A stretch of 64,000 bases of DNA from Blastococcus sp. TF02A-35. Its GTDB lineage: Bacteria > Actinomycetota > Actinomycetes > Mycobacteriales > Geodermatophilaceae. The notes beneath the pieces are model-generated. The model was not told the origin of the DNA, did no database searches, and worked only from the letters and a program-made list of their open reading frames with translations. The DNA lies in contig NZ_SPQP01000007.1 of assembly GCF_004571075.1 (NCBI RefSeq), forward strand, positions 62,001 through 126,000, written 5' to 3'. Made by a program: the position numbers and the translations under genes. Numbering within the stretch: position 1 is the first letter of the stretch; the number at the start of each line of letters is the position of its first letter. This document shows positions 8,691 through 17,470 of this stretch, in pieces.

Positions 8691-10040
8691 ATGACGTCGC
8701 CGCTGACCCGCGCCCAGCGCCTCGACCGGCTGCCCTACACCCGCGAGCACGGTCGGCTGGTCGTCGGCTCGGGCATGGGCTGGGCCCTGGACGCGATGGA
8801 CGTCGGCCTCATCTCCTTCGTCATGGCGGCGCTGGCGGTGCAGTGGGGCCTCTCCCCCACCGAGCTGTCGTGGATCGGCTCGATCGGCTTCGCCGGCATG
8901 GCCCTCGGCGCGACGCTCGGCGGGCTGCTGGCCGACCGCTTCGGCCGGCGCCAGGTCTTCGCGCTCACCCTGCTGGTCTTCGGCCTGGCGACCGGCGCGG
9001 CGGCGCTGTCGTGGTCGGTCGGCGCGCTGCTGGTCTTCCGGTTCGTCATCGGCCTCGGCCTGGGCGCCGAGCTGCCGGTGGCCTCGACCCTGGTCAGCGA
9101 GTTCGCCCCGGCGCGCATCCGCGGCCGGATGGTCGTCCTGCTCGAGGCGTTCTGGGCCGTGGGCTGGACGCTGTCGGCGCTCATCGGCTACTTCGTGGTC
9201 CCCGGCAGCGACGACGGGTGGCGCTGGGCCCTGGCCCTCGGTGCGGCGCCCGCGCTCTACGCCGTCGTCGTCCGGCGGGGCCTGCCCGAGTCGGTGCGGT
9301 TCCTGGAGCAGCGCGGCCGGACCGAGGAGGCCGAGGCCGCGGTGCGCCGCTTCGAGTCGGCGGCCGGGGTGGCACCGGTGGACTCGCCGCCCGCCCGGCC
9401 GGTGGCCTCGCCCGGCGCCCGGGCGCTCTGGGGAGCGGCCACGCGCAACCGCACGGTGGCGCTGTGGGTGGTGTGGTTCAGCATCAACTTCGCCTACTAC
9501 GGCGCCTTCGTCTGGCTGCCCACCCTGCTGTTCAACGACGGCTTCTCGCTGGTCAAGTCCTTCGGCTACACGCTGGTCATCACCCTCGCCCAGCTGCCCG
9601 GGTACGCCGCGGCAGCCGTCCTGATCGAGAAGTGGGGCCGGCGGCCGACGCTGGTCACCTTCCTCCTGGGCTCCGCGGCCGGCGCCGGCATGTTCGCCGC
9701 CGCCGACGGCGACACCGCCGTGCTGGTCACCGGCATGGTGCTCTCGTTCTTCAACCTCGGCGCCTGGGGTGCGCTCTACGCGGTGACGCCGGAGATCTAC
9801 CCGACCGCGCTGCGGGCGACCGGGGCCGGCGCGGCAGCGGGCTTCGGCCGGCTCGCCTCGATCGCGGCGCCGCTGTGCGTCCCGCCGCTGCTCGGCGCCG
9901 GCGGCACCGGGATGGTCTTCGGTGCCTTCGCGGCGTTCTTCGTCCTCGGCTCGCTCGCCGCCCTCGGCCTCCCCGAGCTGCGCGGCCGGGCGCTGGACAG
10001 CGAGACGCCGTCCGCCGAGCCGGCCGGGTCCTCGGCCTGA
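8691..10040 (+). CDS. MFS transporter (metabolite:H+ symporter type)
   Basis: 449 residues with about 12 predicted membrane helices. The MFS signature GGLLADRFGRRQVF lies between helices 2 and 3, and EIYPTALRATGAGAAAGFGR in the second half is typical of sugar/aromatic-acid symporters. LDAMDVGLISFV in helix 1 resembles aromatic-acid:H+ symporters. It may be co-transcribed with the preceding hydrolase (27-base gap). Substrate cannot be assigned. Confidence 0.85.
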   Translation: MTSPLTRAQRLDRLPYTREHGRLVVGSGMGWALDAMDVGLISFVMAALAVQWGLSPTELSWIGSIGFAGMALGATLGGLLADRFGRRQVFALTLLVFGLATGAAALSWSVGALLVFRFVIGLGLGAELPVASTLVSEFAPARIRGRMVVLLEAFWAVGWTLSALIGYFVVPGSDDGWRWALALGAAPALYAVVVRRGLPESVRFLEQRGRTEEAEAAVRRFESAAGVAPVDSPPARPVASPGARALWGAATRNRTVALWVVWFSINFAYYGAFVWLPTLLFNDGFSLVKSFGYTLVITLAQLPGYAAAAVLIEKWGRRPTLVTFLLGSAAGAGMFAAADGDTAVLVTGMVLSFFNLGAWGALYAVTPEIYPTALRATGAGAAAGFGRLASIAAPLCVPPLLGAGGTGMVFGAFAAFFVLGSLAALGLPELRGRALDSETPSAEPAGSSA

Positions 10041-10081
10041 CCTCACCGGTTGGTGCGGGGAAGGCCGGGTAGCGGGAGGGC

Positions 10082-11200
10082 ATGCCGAACTTCTCCCCCG
10101 GTCACCTGGCCGGCACGACGGTCGCCGTCACCGGTGCCAGCGGCAACGTCGGCACCGCCCTGCTGCGCCGGCTCACCGCCGCCTCCGCCGGGGTGGCCGA
10201 GGTCCGGGGGCTCGCCCGTCGCCGTCCGCCGTCGGTCGCCCCCTACGACGGCGTCCGCTGGCACCTGGCCGACCTCGGCGAGGCGGCGAGCGAGCGGGAG
10301 ATCGCCGAGCTCGTCGCCGGCGCCGACGTCGTCGTCCACCTGGCGTGGGCGCTGCAGCCGGGGCGCGACCCCGACCTCCTGCACGAGGTGAACGTCGAGG
10401 GCACCCGGCGCGTGGCCCGGGCGGCCGCCGCGGCGGGCGTGGGCCAGTTCGTGCACATGAGCTCGATCGGCACCTACGCCGGTGGCGCCCGCGGGCACCG
10501 CGTACAGGAGGACTGGCCGACCACCGGCATCCCCAGCGCCCAGTACAGCCGCGACAAGTCCGCGGCCGAGCGGGTGGTCCGCGAGGTGTTCGGCCGGCAC
10601 CGGGACACCACGGTGACCGTCGTCCGCCCCACGCTCGTGCTGCAGCCGGAGGCCAGCAGCGAGATCGGCCGCTACTTCCTCGGCCCGCTGCTGCTCGGCG
10701 CCGCGCGGATGCTGCCGGGGTCGGTGGCGAAGCTGCTGCCCCTGCCGCTGCCCGCGCTGGCCATCTCCTTCGTGCACGCCGACGACGTCGCCGACGCCAT
10801 CGAGCGGATGATCGACCGCCGCGCCCCCGGCCCGTTCAACCTGGCCGCCGAGCCGCTGATGGACGCCGACGCCCTGGCCAAGGCGCTGGGCACCTTCCGG
10901 GTGCCCACGCCCGCGTTCGCCCTGCGCGCCGGCCTCGCCGCGGCGCACGCCGCCCACGTGGTGCCGACCGAGCCGGGGTGGCTCGACATCGGCACCCAGG
11001 TCCCGGCGCTGGACACCAGCCGGGCCCGCAAGCTGCTGGACTGGGCGCCGTTCCACCGCGGCGACGACGTGCTGCGCCAGTTCGTCGCCGCGCTCGGCAA
11101 CGGCGTCGGCGCGCCGGGGCCGCTGCTGCGGCCCGCCGGTGGGCCACAGCTCGATCCGGCAGGCGACCCGGCCAACGCCCCGGGCCCGCGCGCGAACTAG
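10082..11200 (+). CDS. NAD-dependent epimerase/dehydratase (extended SDR)
   Basis: 372 residues. Rossmann motif VTGASGNVGTALL, then HLAWALQPG (usual extended-SDR position), MSSIGTYAG and a YSRDKSAAE catalytic Tyr/Lys. Residues ~225-300 match the substrate domain of sugar epimerase-like proteins; the C-terminal ~50 residues are a low-complexity Pro/Gly/Ala tail. Convergent with the thioesterase gene, four bases apart. Substrate unknown. Confidence 0.85.
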   Translation: MPNFSPGHLAGTTVAVTGASGNVGTALLRRLTAASAGVAEVRGLARRRPPSVAPYDGVRWHLADLGEAASEREIAELVAGADVVVHLAWALQPGRDPDLLHEVNVEGTRRVARAAAAAGVGQFVHMSSIGTYAGGARGHRVQEDWPTTGIPSAQYSRDKSAAERVVREVFGRHRDTTVTVVRPTLVLQPEASSEIGRYFLGPLLLGAARMLPGSVAKLLPLPLPALAISFVHADDVADAIERMIDRRAPGPFNLAAEPLMDADALAKALGTFRVPTPAFALRAGLAAAHAAHVVPTEPGWLDIGTQVPALDTSRARKLLDWAPFHRGDDVLRQFVAALGNGVGAPGPLLRPAGGPQLDPAGDPANAPGPRAN

Positions 11201-11204
11201 GCGG

Positions 11205-11870
11205 TCAGCTCTTCGACGTCCAGGCGCCGACGGCCCGTCCGGTGCGCGCGAAGACCTCGCTGGCGCGCTCGGCCCGGAGCGCGACCAGCAGCGCCTCCCC
11301 CTCGGCCAGCGTGGTGTCCGGGTCGTCCGCGGCGACGAGCCGGGCGGTCGCGGTGGCCCGCCGTCCCTCGACCGAGACCAGCTGGCCGGTGACCACGAGC
11401 GGCACGCCCAGGTGCACCGGCCGGCGGTAGGTCACGGTGAGGCTCGCGGTCAGCCCGCCGTGCCCGGCTCCGCGGGCGGAGCGCGCCAGCACGTGGTCGA
11501 GCAACGTGGCGACGACGCCGCCGTGGGCTAGCCCGGGCGGGCCCTCGAGCTTCTTGCCGACGGTCACGTGCCCGACGCAGCGCCCCTCGTCCGGGAAGTC
11601 CTCGACCACCATCGGCGGCGCGACCGGGCTGCCCGGGCCGTACACGGGGCTGTACCAGCGCTGGCCGCTCTCCGGGTCGTCCACCGAGGCGATCTCGTGC
11701 ACCTCGCGGAGGTCGGTGGACAGCAGCGCCGTCAGCTCGCGGGCCGCCCGGGCGGCCTCGGCCAGCCGCTCCAGCGGCACCTCGGTGCGGACGGCGGCGT
11801 CGACCAGCTCGCGCAGCGCCTCCCCCAGCTCGGCGACGGCGTCGCGGCGGACCGCCCGCTCGTCAGCCAC
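11205..11870 (-). CDS. PaaI-type acyl-CoA thioesterase (hotdog fold)
   Basis: 221 residues, GTG start. A ~85-residue helical N-terminal extension precedes a hotdog domain with GPPGLAHGGVVATLLD, the PaaI-family active-site helix, and LTVTYRRPVHLG. Its start overlaps the end of the acyl-CoA dehydrogenase gene by 8 bases, so the two are coupled and probably act in the same acyl-CoA pathway, with this enzyme hydrolysing acyl-CoA products. Confidence 0.85.
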   Translation of the reverse strand: MADERAVRRDAVAELGEALRELVDAAVRTEVPLERLAEAARAARELTALLSTDLREVHEIASVDDPESGQRWYSPVYGPGSPVAPPMVVEDFPDEGRCVGHVTVGKKLEGPPGLAHGGVVATLLDHVLARSARGAGHGGLTASLTVTYRRPVHLGVPLVVTGQLVSVEGRRATATARLVAADDPDTTLAEGEALLVALRAERASEVFARTGRAVGAWTSKS

Positions 11871-13017
11871 GGGGCATACCGGCCTCGCGCAGCAGCGCGC
11901 CGCCGATGATGACCCGCTGCACCTCGCTGGTGCCCTCGTAGAGCCGGTACAGGCGGGCGTCGCGGTAGAAGCGCTCGACCGGCGTCGTCCGCAGGTAGCC
12001 CATGCCGCCGTGCACCTGCACCGCCTTGTCGACCGCCAGGCCCACCATCTCGGTGCAGAAGAGCTTGGCCGAGGACGGGCCGACGGAGGTGTCCTCGCCG
12101 GAGTCGTAGCGGGCGGCGACGTCGCGCACCATGCTGCGGCCGGCGAGCAGCTCGGCGTGCATGTCGGCGAGCATCGCCTGCACCAGCTGGAAGCGGCCGA
12201 TCGGCGCCCCGCCCTGCTTGGCCGTGGCCGCGTAGGCCACCGACTCGTCCAGGACGCGCTGCGCCATCCCGACGCAGAGCGCGGCGATGTGCAGCCGGCC
12301 GCGGGAGAGCACGGTGAGGGCCTTGGAGTAGCCGCGGCCCTCCTCGCCGATGAGCGCCTCCGCGGGGACCCGCACGTCGTCGAAGTAGACCTCGGCGGTC
12401 CACGCGCCGGCCTGGCCCATCTTCTTGTCCTTCGGGCCGACGGTCACGCCCGGCGTGGAGGTCTCGACGACGAAGCTGGAGATGCCGCGGCCGCCCTTCT
12501 CCTCCGGGTTGGTCCGGGCGAAGACGACGAAGAGGTCGGCCAGCGGGGCGTTGGTGATGTAGCGCTTGCTGCCGTTGATGACCCACGAGTCGCCGTCGCG
12601 GCGCGCGGTCGTGCGCAGCGCCGAGGGGTCCGAGCCGGCCTCGGCCTCGGTGAGGGCGAAGGAGCCGATCAGCTCACCGGCCGACAGCCCCGGCAGGTAC
12701 TTCTTCTTCTGCGCCTCGTCGCCGAAACGGGCGATCACCTGGCCGGAGATCCCGTTGTTGGTGCCGAACAGCGAGCGGAAGGCCGGCGTCGTGTAGCCGA
12801 ACTCGAAGGCGAGCTCGACGTCCTCGCTCATCGTGACGCCCAGGCCGCCGTACTCCTCGGGCAGCGCGTACCCGAACAGGCCCATCTCGGCGATCTGCGC
12901 GCGCAGCTGGTCGGGGATGCGGTCCTCGTCCTCGATCTGCTCCTCGAGGGGGATGACCGACTCGCGGACCAGCTGGCGAACGGCGTCCTTGATCTGGCGG
13001 AAGTCCTCGGCGTCCAC
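11863..13017 (-). CDS. Acyl-CoA dehydrogenase
   Basis: 384 residues, standard length for the FAD-dependent family. ALTEAEAGSDPSALRT is the FAD/substrate-binding region, YITNAPLAD the middle beta domain, and YEGTSEVQRVIIGG carries the expected base-region Glu and C-terminal signature. Catalyses alpha,beta-desaturation of acyl-CoA. First gene of a two-gene operon with the PaaI thioesterase. GTG start; the region upstream is shared with the palindrome at 13082-13140. Confidence 0.92.
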   Translation of the reverse strand: MDAEDFRQIKDAVRQLVRESVIPLEEQIEDEDRIPDQLRAQIAEMGLFGYALPEEYGGLGVTMSEDVELAFEFGYTTPAFRSLFGTNNGISGQVIARFGDEAQKKKYLPGLSAGELIGSFALTEAEAGSDPSALRTTARRDGDSWVINGSKRYITNAPLADLFVVFARTNPEEKGGRGISSFVVETSTPGVTVGPKDKKMGQAGAWTAEVYFDDVRVPAEALIGEEGRGYSKALTVLSRGRLHIAALCVGMAQRVLDESVAYAATAKQGGAPIGRFQLVQAMLADMHAELLAGRSMVRDVAARYDSGEDTSVGPSSAKLFCTEMVGLAVDKAVQVHGGMGYLRTTPVERFYRDARLYRLYEGTSEVQRVIIGGALLREAGMPRG

Positions 13018-13081
13018 GCCGCCATGGTGACGCGTGCCTCAGCCCGGCCGTGCGGCGGGGTGCCGGGACGCGCCTCGAGCG

Positions 13082-13140
13082 CCGAGCCATGCGAACTCGT
13101 GGCCATCGGCCGGCGATGGCCACGAGTTCGCATGGCTCGG
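13082..13140. repeat. Perfect 27-bp inverted repeat (palindrome copy 1)
   Basis: Left arm 13082-13108 and right arm 13114-13140 are exact reverse complements around a five-base GCCGG centre. The core CGAACTCGTGGCCATC is shared with the palindrome at 14090. It lies between divergent genes (acyl-CoA dehydrogenase and the DUF559 gene), where a terminator would have no obvious use, 53 bases before the ATG of the DUF559 gene. Confidence 0.9.
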
Positions 13141-13193
13141 GCAGCCTGTGGACGGCGGGAGCGAGCGCCTCGCGGTTTCGGCACGCTCCCGCC

Positions 13194-14066
13194 ATGCCGA
13201 CACCCCCTGTCCCGCCACGGGTGCACGGGCCCCTCGACCGGCGCGGCGCCCGGGCCGCGGGGATCACCGACTGGCACCTGCGGCACGCGGAGGTCCGTCG
13301 CTCCTCGCGCGACACCTACCTGCCCCGGGCGTCGACCGGGCTCGAGCAGGTCCGCGCCGTCCTCATCGGCGCCCCGGACGACGCGGTCGTCAGCCACCTG
13401 ACCGCTGCGCGGCTGTGGGGGCTCGAGGTGCCGCTGGTGGCGCCGGACCAGCCGGTGCACCTGACCGTGCCGCCGTCCGCCCGGCGCCGACACCGCCGCG
13501 ACCGTCGTCTCCACTTCTCCGACGTGCCCGCGCCGGAGACCCGTCGTCGGCACGGGGTCGTGGTGACCTCGCCCAGCCGGACCTGGATCGACCTGGCCGC
13601 CGTCGTCCCGCCCGGCGCGCTGCTGGCGGTCACCGACCAGATGCTCGCCCGCGGTTTCCCGCGGGACGAGCTCGACGCGGTCACCGCGCGGTCGGCCGGG
13701 CGCAGGGGCGTGGCCGCGGCCCGCCGGGTCGCGCCGTGCGGGGATCGGCTGGCCGGCTCGCCGATGGAGTCGGTCCTCCGGTGGGCCGTCCACGAGGCCG
13801 GTCTCCCGCCGCCGGTCCTGCAGCACGTCGTGCGGGACGCCGGGCGGTTCCTCGGGCGGGTCGACCTGGCCTGGCCTGCGCACCGGGTGGTCGTCGAGTT
13901 CGACGGCGACGTGCACCGCGACCGCCGGGTCTTCGTCGAGGACCTGAGGCGGCAGAACGGGCTGGTCCTGGCGGGCTGGACCGTCCTCCGGTTCACCTCC
14001 GCCGACCTGCTAGGGCGACCGGCCCAGGTGCTGGCGGCCATCCGCGCGTCGCTCGGCCTGGGCTGA
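13194..14066 (+). CDS. AbiEi/DUF559-type protein with Vsr-like nuclease fold
   Basis: 290 residues. The first ~180 resemble the AbiEi-like N-terminal region common in actinobacteria (SHLTAARLWGLEVP, TSPSRTWIDLA). The C-terminal ~100 match the DUF559/Vsr endonuclease-like fold: E192 in SPMESVLRWA, D224 in GRVDLAWP, E235-D237 in VVEFDGDVH, D250 and R253, then GWTVLRFTSADL. The PD-(D/E)XK-type acids are present, so it may cut or nick DNA. Flanked on both sides by related long palindromes; no antitoxin or toxin partner is next to it. Start chosen at the ATG beyond the left palindrome; longer frames run through the repeat. Confidence 0.75.
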   Translation: MPTPPVPPRVHGPLDRRGARAAGITDWHLRHAEVRRSSRDTYLPRASTGLEQVRAVLIGAPDDAVVSHLTAARLWGLEVPLVAPDQPVHLTVPPSARRRHRRDRRLHFSDVPAPETRRRHGVVVTSPSRTWIDLAAVVPPGALLAVTDQMLARGFPRDELDAVTARSAGRRGVAAARRVAPCGDRLAGSPMESVLRWAVHEAGLPPPVLQHVVRDAGRFLGRVDLAWPAHRVVVEFDGDVHRDRRVFVEDLRRQNGLVLAGWTVLRFTSADLLGRPAQVLAAIRASLGLG

Positions 14067-14089
14067 GAGCGGAAGCGGCCGCCGAGACG

Positions 14090-14132
14090 CACGAACTCGT
14101 GGCCATCAGCTCTCGATGGCCACGAGTTCGTG
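14090..14132. repeat. 18-bp inverted repeat (palindrome copy 2)
   Basis: Left arm 14090-14107 pairs with right arm 14115-14132 around the seven-base centre AGCTCTC. The outer bases then repeat GTTCGTGCGT, giving an imperfect extension to about 14145. The core CGAACTCGTGGCCATC is identical to copy 1. It lies 23 bases after the DUF559 gene and before the convergent aldo/keto reductase stop, so here it could also act as a terminator. Confidence 0.85.
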
Positions 14133-14153
14133 GGGTTCGTGCGTGCGGAGGGC

Positions 14154-15008
14154 TCAGGCGAGGGCGTCCAGGCGTGCCATGTCCTCGTCGGAGAGGGTCA
14201 GCTGGGCCGCCCCCAGGTTCTCGGTCAGGTGGTCGACCGACTTGGTGCCCGGGATCGGCAGGATGACCGGCGACTTCTGCAGCAGCCAGGCGAGCGCCAC
14301 CTGCGACGGCGTGGCGTCCAGCTCGCGCGCGATGTCGGCGACCGGGCTGTCGGGCGCCGCCAGGTCACCGGTGGCGATCGGGAACCACGGGATGAAGGCG
14401 ATGTTCTCGGCGGTCGCGTAGTCCAGGACGTCCTGGCTCTGCCGCGTCGTCAGGTTGTAGAGGTTCTGCACGCTGACGATCTCGGTGATCTCGCGGGCGG
14501 CCTTCAGCTCCTCGACGGAGACCTCGGAGACGCCGATGTGGCGGACCTTGCCCTCCTCCTTGAGCTCGGCGAAGGCGCCCAGCTGGTCGGCCAGCGGGAC
14601 CTCGGCGTCGATCCGGTGCAGCTGGATCAGGTCGATGCGGTCGACCTTCAGGTGCCGCAGGGAGAGCTCGACCTGCTGCTTGAGGTAGGCGGGGCGGCCG
14701 ACCGGCGTCCAGATGCCGGGGCCCTGGCGGGTCAGCCCGGCCTTGGTCGCGATGACCAGGTTCTCGGGGTACGGGTGGAGGGCCTCGGCGATGATCTGCT
14801 CGCTGACCTCGGGGCCGTAGGAGTCGGCGGTGTCGATGAAGTCGACGCCCTGCTCGATCGCGGCCTTCACCACGCGGACGGCGGCGGGGCGGTCGGCCGG
14901 CTCGCCCCAGACACCGGGCCCGGGCAGCTGCATGGCGCCGTAGCCGAGCCGGTGGACGGGGAGGTCCCCACCGATGCTGAACGTGTCGCTGATCTGTGCG
15001 GTGGTCAT
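14154..15008 (-). CDS. Aldo/keto reductase
   Basis: 284 residues, TIM-barrel NADPH oxidoreductase. The full catalytic tetrad is visible: D59 and Y64 in FIDTADSYGP, K89 in VIATKAG, H131 in DLIQLHRID. Cofactor-binding end: PIPGTKSVDHLTENLGA. ATG selected (MTTAQIS). Divergent from the phosphatase gene. A paralogue lies at 47034, which differs at the catalytic His. Physiological substrate unknown. Confidence 0.9.
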   Translation of the reverse strand: MTTAQISDTFSIGGDLPVHRLGYGAMQLPGPGVWGEPADRPAAVRVVKAAIEQGVDFIDTADSYGPEVSEQIIAEALHPYPENLVIATKAGLTRQGPGIWTPVGRPAYLKQQVELSLRHLKVDRIDLIQLHRIDAEVPLADQLGAFAELKEEGKVRHIGVSEVSVEELKAAREITEIVSVQNLYNLTTRQSQDVLDYATAENIAFIPWFPIATGDLAAPDSPVADIARELDATPSQVALAWLLQKSPVILPIPGTKSVDHLTENLGAAQLTLSDEDMARLDALA

Positions 15009-15051
15009 GCCAGTGGCCAGCACGGGACGGCGCGCGTGTGTTCCCCGCAGC

Positions 15052-15648
15052 GTGTTCGATGTGCGGGTGGGCGAGATCATCGTGCTGAGGCACGGGCAGA
15101 CCGAGTGGAGCCGGACGGGGCAGCACACGGGGACCACCGACCTGCCGCTGCTGCCCGAGGGCGAGGAGCAGGCCCGCGCGCTGCGGGCGGCGATGGCCGA
15201 GCGCCGGTTCGTCGAGGTCCGGGTCAGCCCGCTGCAGCGGGCCCGGCGGACGGCGGAGCTGGCGGGGCTCACCACCACCGACCTCGACCCGGACCTGGTC
15301 GAGCTCGACTACGGCGGCTACGAAGGGCGCACGACCGCGGAGATCAGCGAGGAGCTGGGCCGCGAGTGGTCGATCTGGGAGGACGGCACCGCCGACGCCG
15401 ACGAGCCCGGTGAGTCGCTGGCCGACGTGGGCGCCCGCGTGGACCGGGTGCTGGACCTCGTCCGGGACCGGCTGGCCGACGGCGACGTGGCGCTGGTGGC
15501 CCACGGGCACGTGCTGCGGGTCGTGGCCGCGCGCTGGCTGGGGCTGCAGCCGGAGGCGGGCGCGCTCCTCGCGCTGCCCGCCGGCCGGTACGGCGTGCTG
15601 GGCCACGAGCACGGCCGGCAGGTGCTCACCGGCTGGGCGCTGGGCTGA
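15052..15648 (+). CDS. Histidine phosphatase superfamily protein (PGM-like)
   Basis: About 198 residues. The catalytic phospho-His is in VLRHGQTEWS (RHG motif), followed by VSPLQRARRTAELAG, LDYGGYEGRT and the second His in LVAHGHVLRVVAARWL. This is the common small acid-phosphatase/cofactor-independent mutase-like form. Start is uncertain: GTG codons at 15052, 15061 and 15067 are all possible and none has a clear ribosome-binding site. Substrate not determinable. Confidence 0.85.
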   Translation: MFDVRVGEIIVLRHGQTEWSRTGQHTGTTDLPLLPEGEEQARALRAAMAERRFVEVRVSPLQRARRTAELAGLTTTDLDPDLVELDYGGYEGRTTAEISEELGREWSIWEDGTADADEPGESLADVGARVDRVLDLVRDRLADGDVALVAHGHVLRVVAARWLGLQPEAGALLALPAGRYGVLGHEHGRQVLTGWALG

Positions 15649-15669
15649 CGCCGGGGCGGCCGAGGGCCG

Positions 15670-16236
15670 TCAGCGGACCGCGAGCGCCTCGCGGACCGAG
15701 GACATGAGGAACTCGCCGTCGGCGGCGCCGGCGGACCCGAGGAACCAGGTCATCAGGACGACGTGCGTCCCCGCCACCCCACCGACCAGGAGCGGCACGG
15801 CGTAGCCGGTCGCTCCCGCGCCCAGCAGCAGCTCGCGCACGGCGAGGACGGCACCGGCCACGACCACCGCCGGCCACACGACGAGGGACACCGCGGTGAG
15901 CACCCGGACGAGCCTCCGCCAGCCCAGGGTGCCGGTGAGCCGGGACCCCTCGGCGGTGTCGGTCAGCCGGCCGCGGAGCTCGTGGGTGAAGGAGTTGCCG
16001 AACGTCGGCATCGTGGCGACGACGCGGACCTCGCCGTCCCGGACCTGGCCCTCGACGATGCGGCGGTCCCGCGGGACCTGGGGCCGACGCCACCAGGACC
16101 GCCGGGTGAGGACGGCGCGCAGCCGCTCCTCGGCGACCGCCGCCGGCAGCGGTGAGGCGAGGTCGACCTCGTGCACGCGCCAGAGCGCCAGCCACCGGCG
16201 CAGCAGGGGCCCCGGCCGCTCCTGCACGCGCGTCAC
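15670..16236 (-). CDS. Unknown two-helix membrane protein coupled to EAL gene
   Basis: 188 residues, GTG start overlapping the EAL gene stop by four bases (GTGA), so translation is coupled. The first ~120 residues are soluble and beta-rich looking (FGNSFTHELRGRLTD, SRLTGTLGWRR). Two hydrophobic segments follow, LTAVSLVVWPAVVVAGAVL and VPLLVGGVAGTHVVLMTWF, and the C-terminus is SSVREALAVR. No family recognised. Context suggests a partner or target of the c-di-GMP phosphodiesterase at the membrane (inference). Confidence 0.7.
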   Translation of the reverse strand: MTRVQERPGPLLRRWLALWRVHEVDLASPLPAAVAEERLRAVLTRRSWWRRPQVPRDRRIVEGQVRDGEVRVVATMPTFGNSFTHELRGRLTDTAEGSRLTGTLGWRRLVRVLTAVSLVVWPAVVVAGAVLAVRELLLGAGATGYAVPLLVGGVAGTHVVLMTWFLGSAGAADGEFLMSSVREALAVR

Positions 16237-17408
16237 CGCCGGGCCCGCTCCACCGGCTGCCAGCGGCCCTCGGGCTCCTCGGCCGGCGGGTCCGGGCGCA
16301 CCGGGCGGCCGAACAGCCAGCCCTGCCCCATGTCCGCGCCGAGCGCGGTGACCTCGTCGGCCAGCTGCTCGGTCTCGATGCCCTCGGCGACGACGACCGC
16401 ACCGAGCTGGTGGGCGAGGTCGGTGACCGCCTTGAGCACCGTGCGGGCGCCGTCGTCGGGCAGCTCCTGCACCAGTCCCTTGTCCAGCTTGACGACGTCG
16501 GGGCGGATGGCGGCCAGCAGCGACAGGCTCGACCAGCCTGCGCCGACGTCGTCCAGGGCGACCCGCCAGCCCAGCGAGCGGTAGTGCTCCAGGACCGAGA
16601 CCAGGTGGCCGCGGTCGGCGATGACGTGCGACTCCACGACCTCGAAGACCAGCTGGTCCGGCGCGATGCCGACGTCGTGGGCGACCCGCTCGGTGCTGGC
16701 GAGGCAGACCTGGGGCCGGAAGATCGACGTCGGGTTGAAGTTGACGAACAGGTCGTCGCCGCCGAGCCAGGGCATGGCGCCGGCGATGGCCGACTCCCGC
16801 CCGATGCGGTCGAGGCGGTGCAGCCAGCCGGCGGACTCGGCGACGAAGAACAGGTCCCCGCCGCCGACCTCGCGCCCGTCGACCAGCCCGCGCAGCAGCG
16901 CCTCGTGGGCGACGACGGAGCGGTCGGCCAGCGAGACGATGGGCTGGTACACCGACCAGAACTCGGCCTCGGCCAGCACGCCGACCTCGACGGTGACCCC
17001 GCGGCGGGCGAGCTCGACCGCGAGGGTCGGGGCGGTCAGCAGCCGGGCGGTCCGGGCGGCGCCGTCGTCCGGCGGGTCGGTGGCCACGCGCACCGCCTCG
17101 GTCTCGGCCCCGGTCAGCTCCCGGGCGAGGCGCTTGAAGAGCGCCTCCAGGGCCCGGCCACCGCGCTCGTCGACGATGTCGAGCAGCTGGGGCGAGGAGT
17201 GCACGGTGAGGCCCAGGGCCTTGGCCGTGCGCGAGACGTGCGGGAGCACGTGCCCGATCGACGTGGCCAGCAGGGCCCGGGAGGCACGCCCGGGCACCTC
17301 CCAGTGCTGCCGGCAGCCGCACACCCCGCCGCAGTTCGTTCCCACGGGGAAAGCCTGACTCACCGGTCGAGGTCTTGGTCCTAGGCGCGCGGCCCGTATC
17401 GGATCCAC
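16233..17408 (-). CDS. EAL-domain c-di-GMP phosphodiesterase
   Basis: About 391 residues. The C-terminal EAL domain (~145-375) keeps the catalytic set: HEALLRG for the EAL motif, FVNFNP (Asn), FEVVES (Glu), ALDDVGAG (Asp pair), VKLDKG (Lys), VAEGIET (Glu) and QGWLFGRP. It therefore probably hydrolyses c-di-GMP. The N-terminal ~140 residues are not a recognised sensor; they begin with a small Cys cluster (TNCGGVCGC) that could bind metal or respond to redox. Starts possible at GTG 17408 or GTG 17363, neither with a strong ribosome-binding site. Followed by the overlapping membrane gene. Confidence 0.88.
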   Translation of the reverse strand: MDPIRAARLGPRPRPVSQAFPVGTNCGGVCGCRQHWEVPGRASRALLATSIGHVLPHVSRTAKALGLTVHSSPQLLDIVDERGGRALEALFKRLARELTGAETEAVRVATDPPDDGAARTARLLTAPTLAVELARRGVTVEVGVLAEAEFWSVYQPIVSLADRSVVAHEALLRGLVDGREVGGGDLFFVAESAGWLHRLDRIGRESAIAGAMPWLGGDDLFVNFNPTSIFRPQVCLASTERVAHDVGIAPDQLVFEVVESHVIADRGHLVSVLEHYRSLGWRVALDDVGAGWSSLSLLAAIRPDVVKLDKGLVQELPDDGARTVLKAVTDLAHQLGAVVVAEGIETEQLADEVTALGADMGQGWLFGRPVRPDPPAEEPEGRWQPVERARR

Positions 17409-17470
17409 TTAAGGGGGTACTCGCGGGGGATCTGCAACATGTCCACAACTTGAATGTCTAAGGTTTGGCC

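Noticed and set aside
13194-14066. Type IV toxin-antitoxin pair.
   Set aside because: The protein resembles AbiEi-like N-termini, but no AbiEii-type nucleotidyltransferase partner lies on either side.
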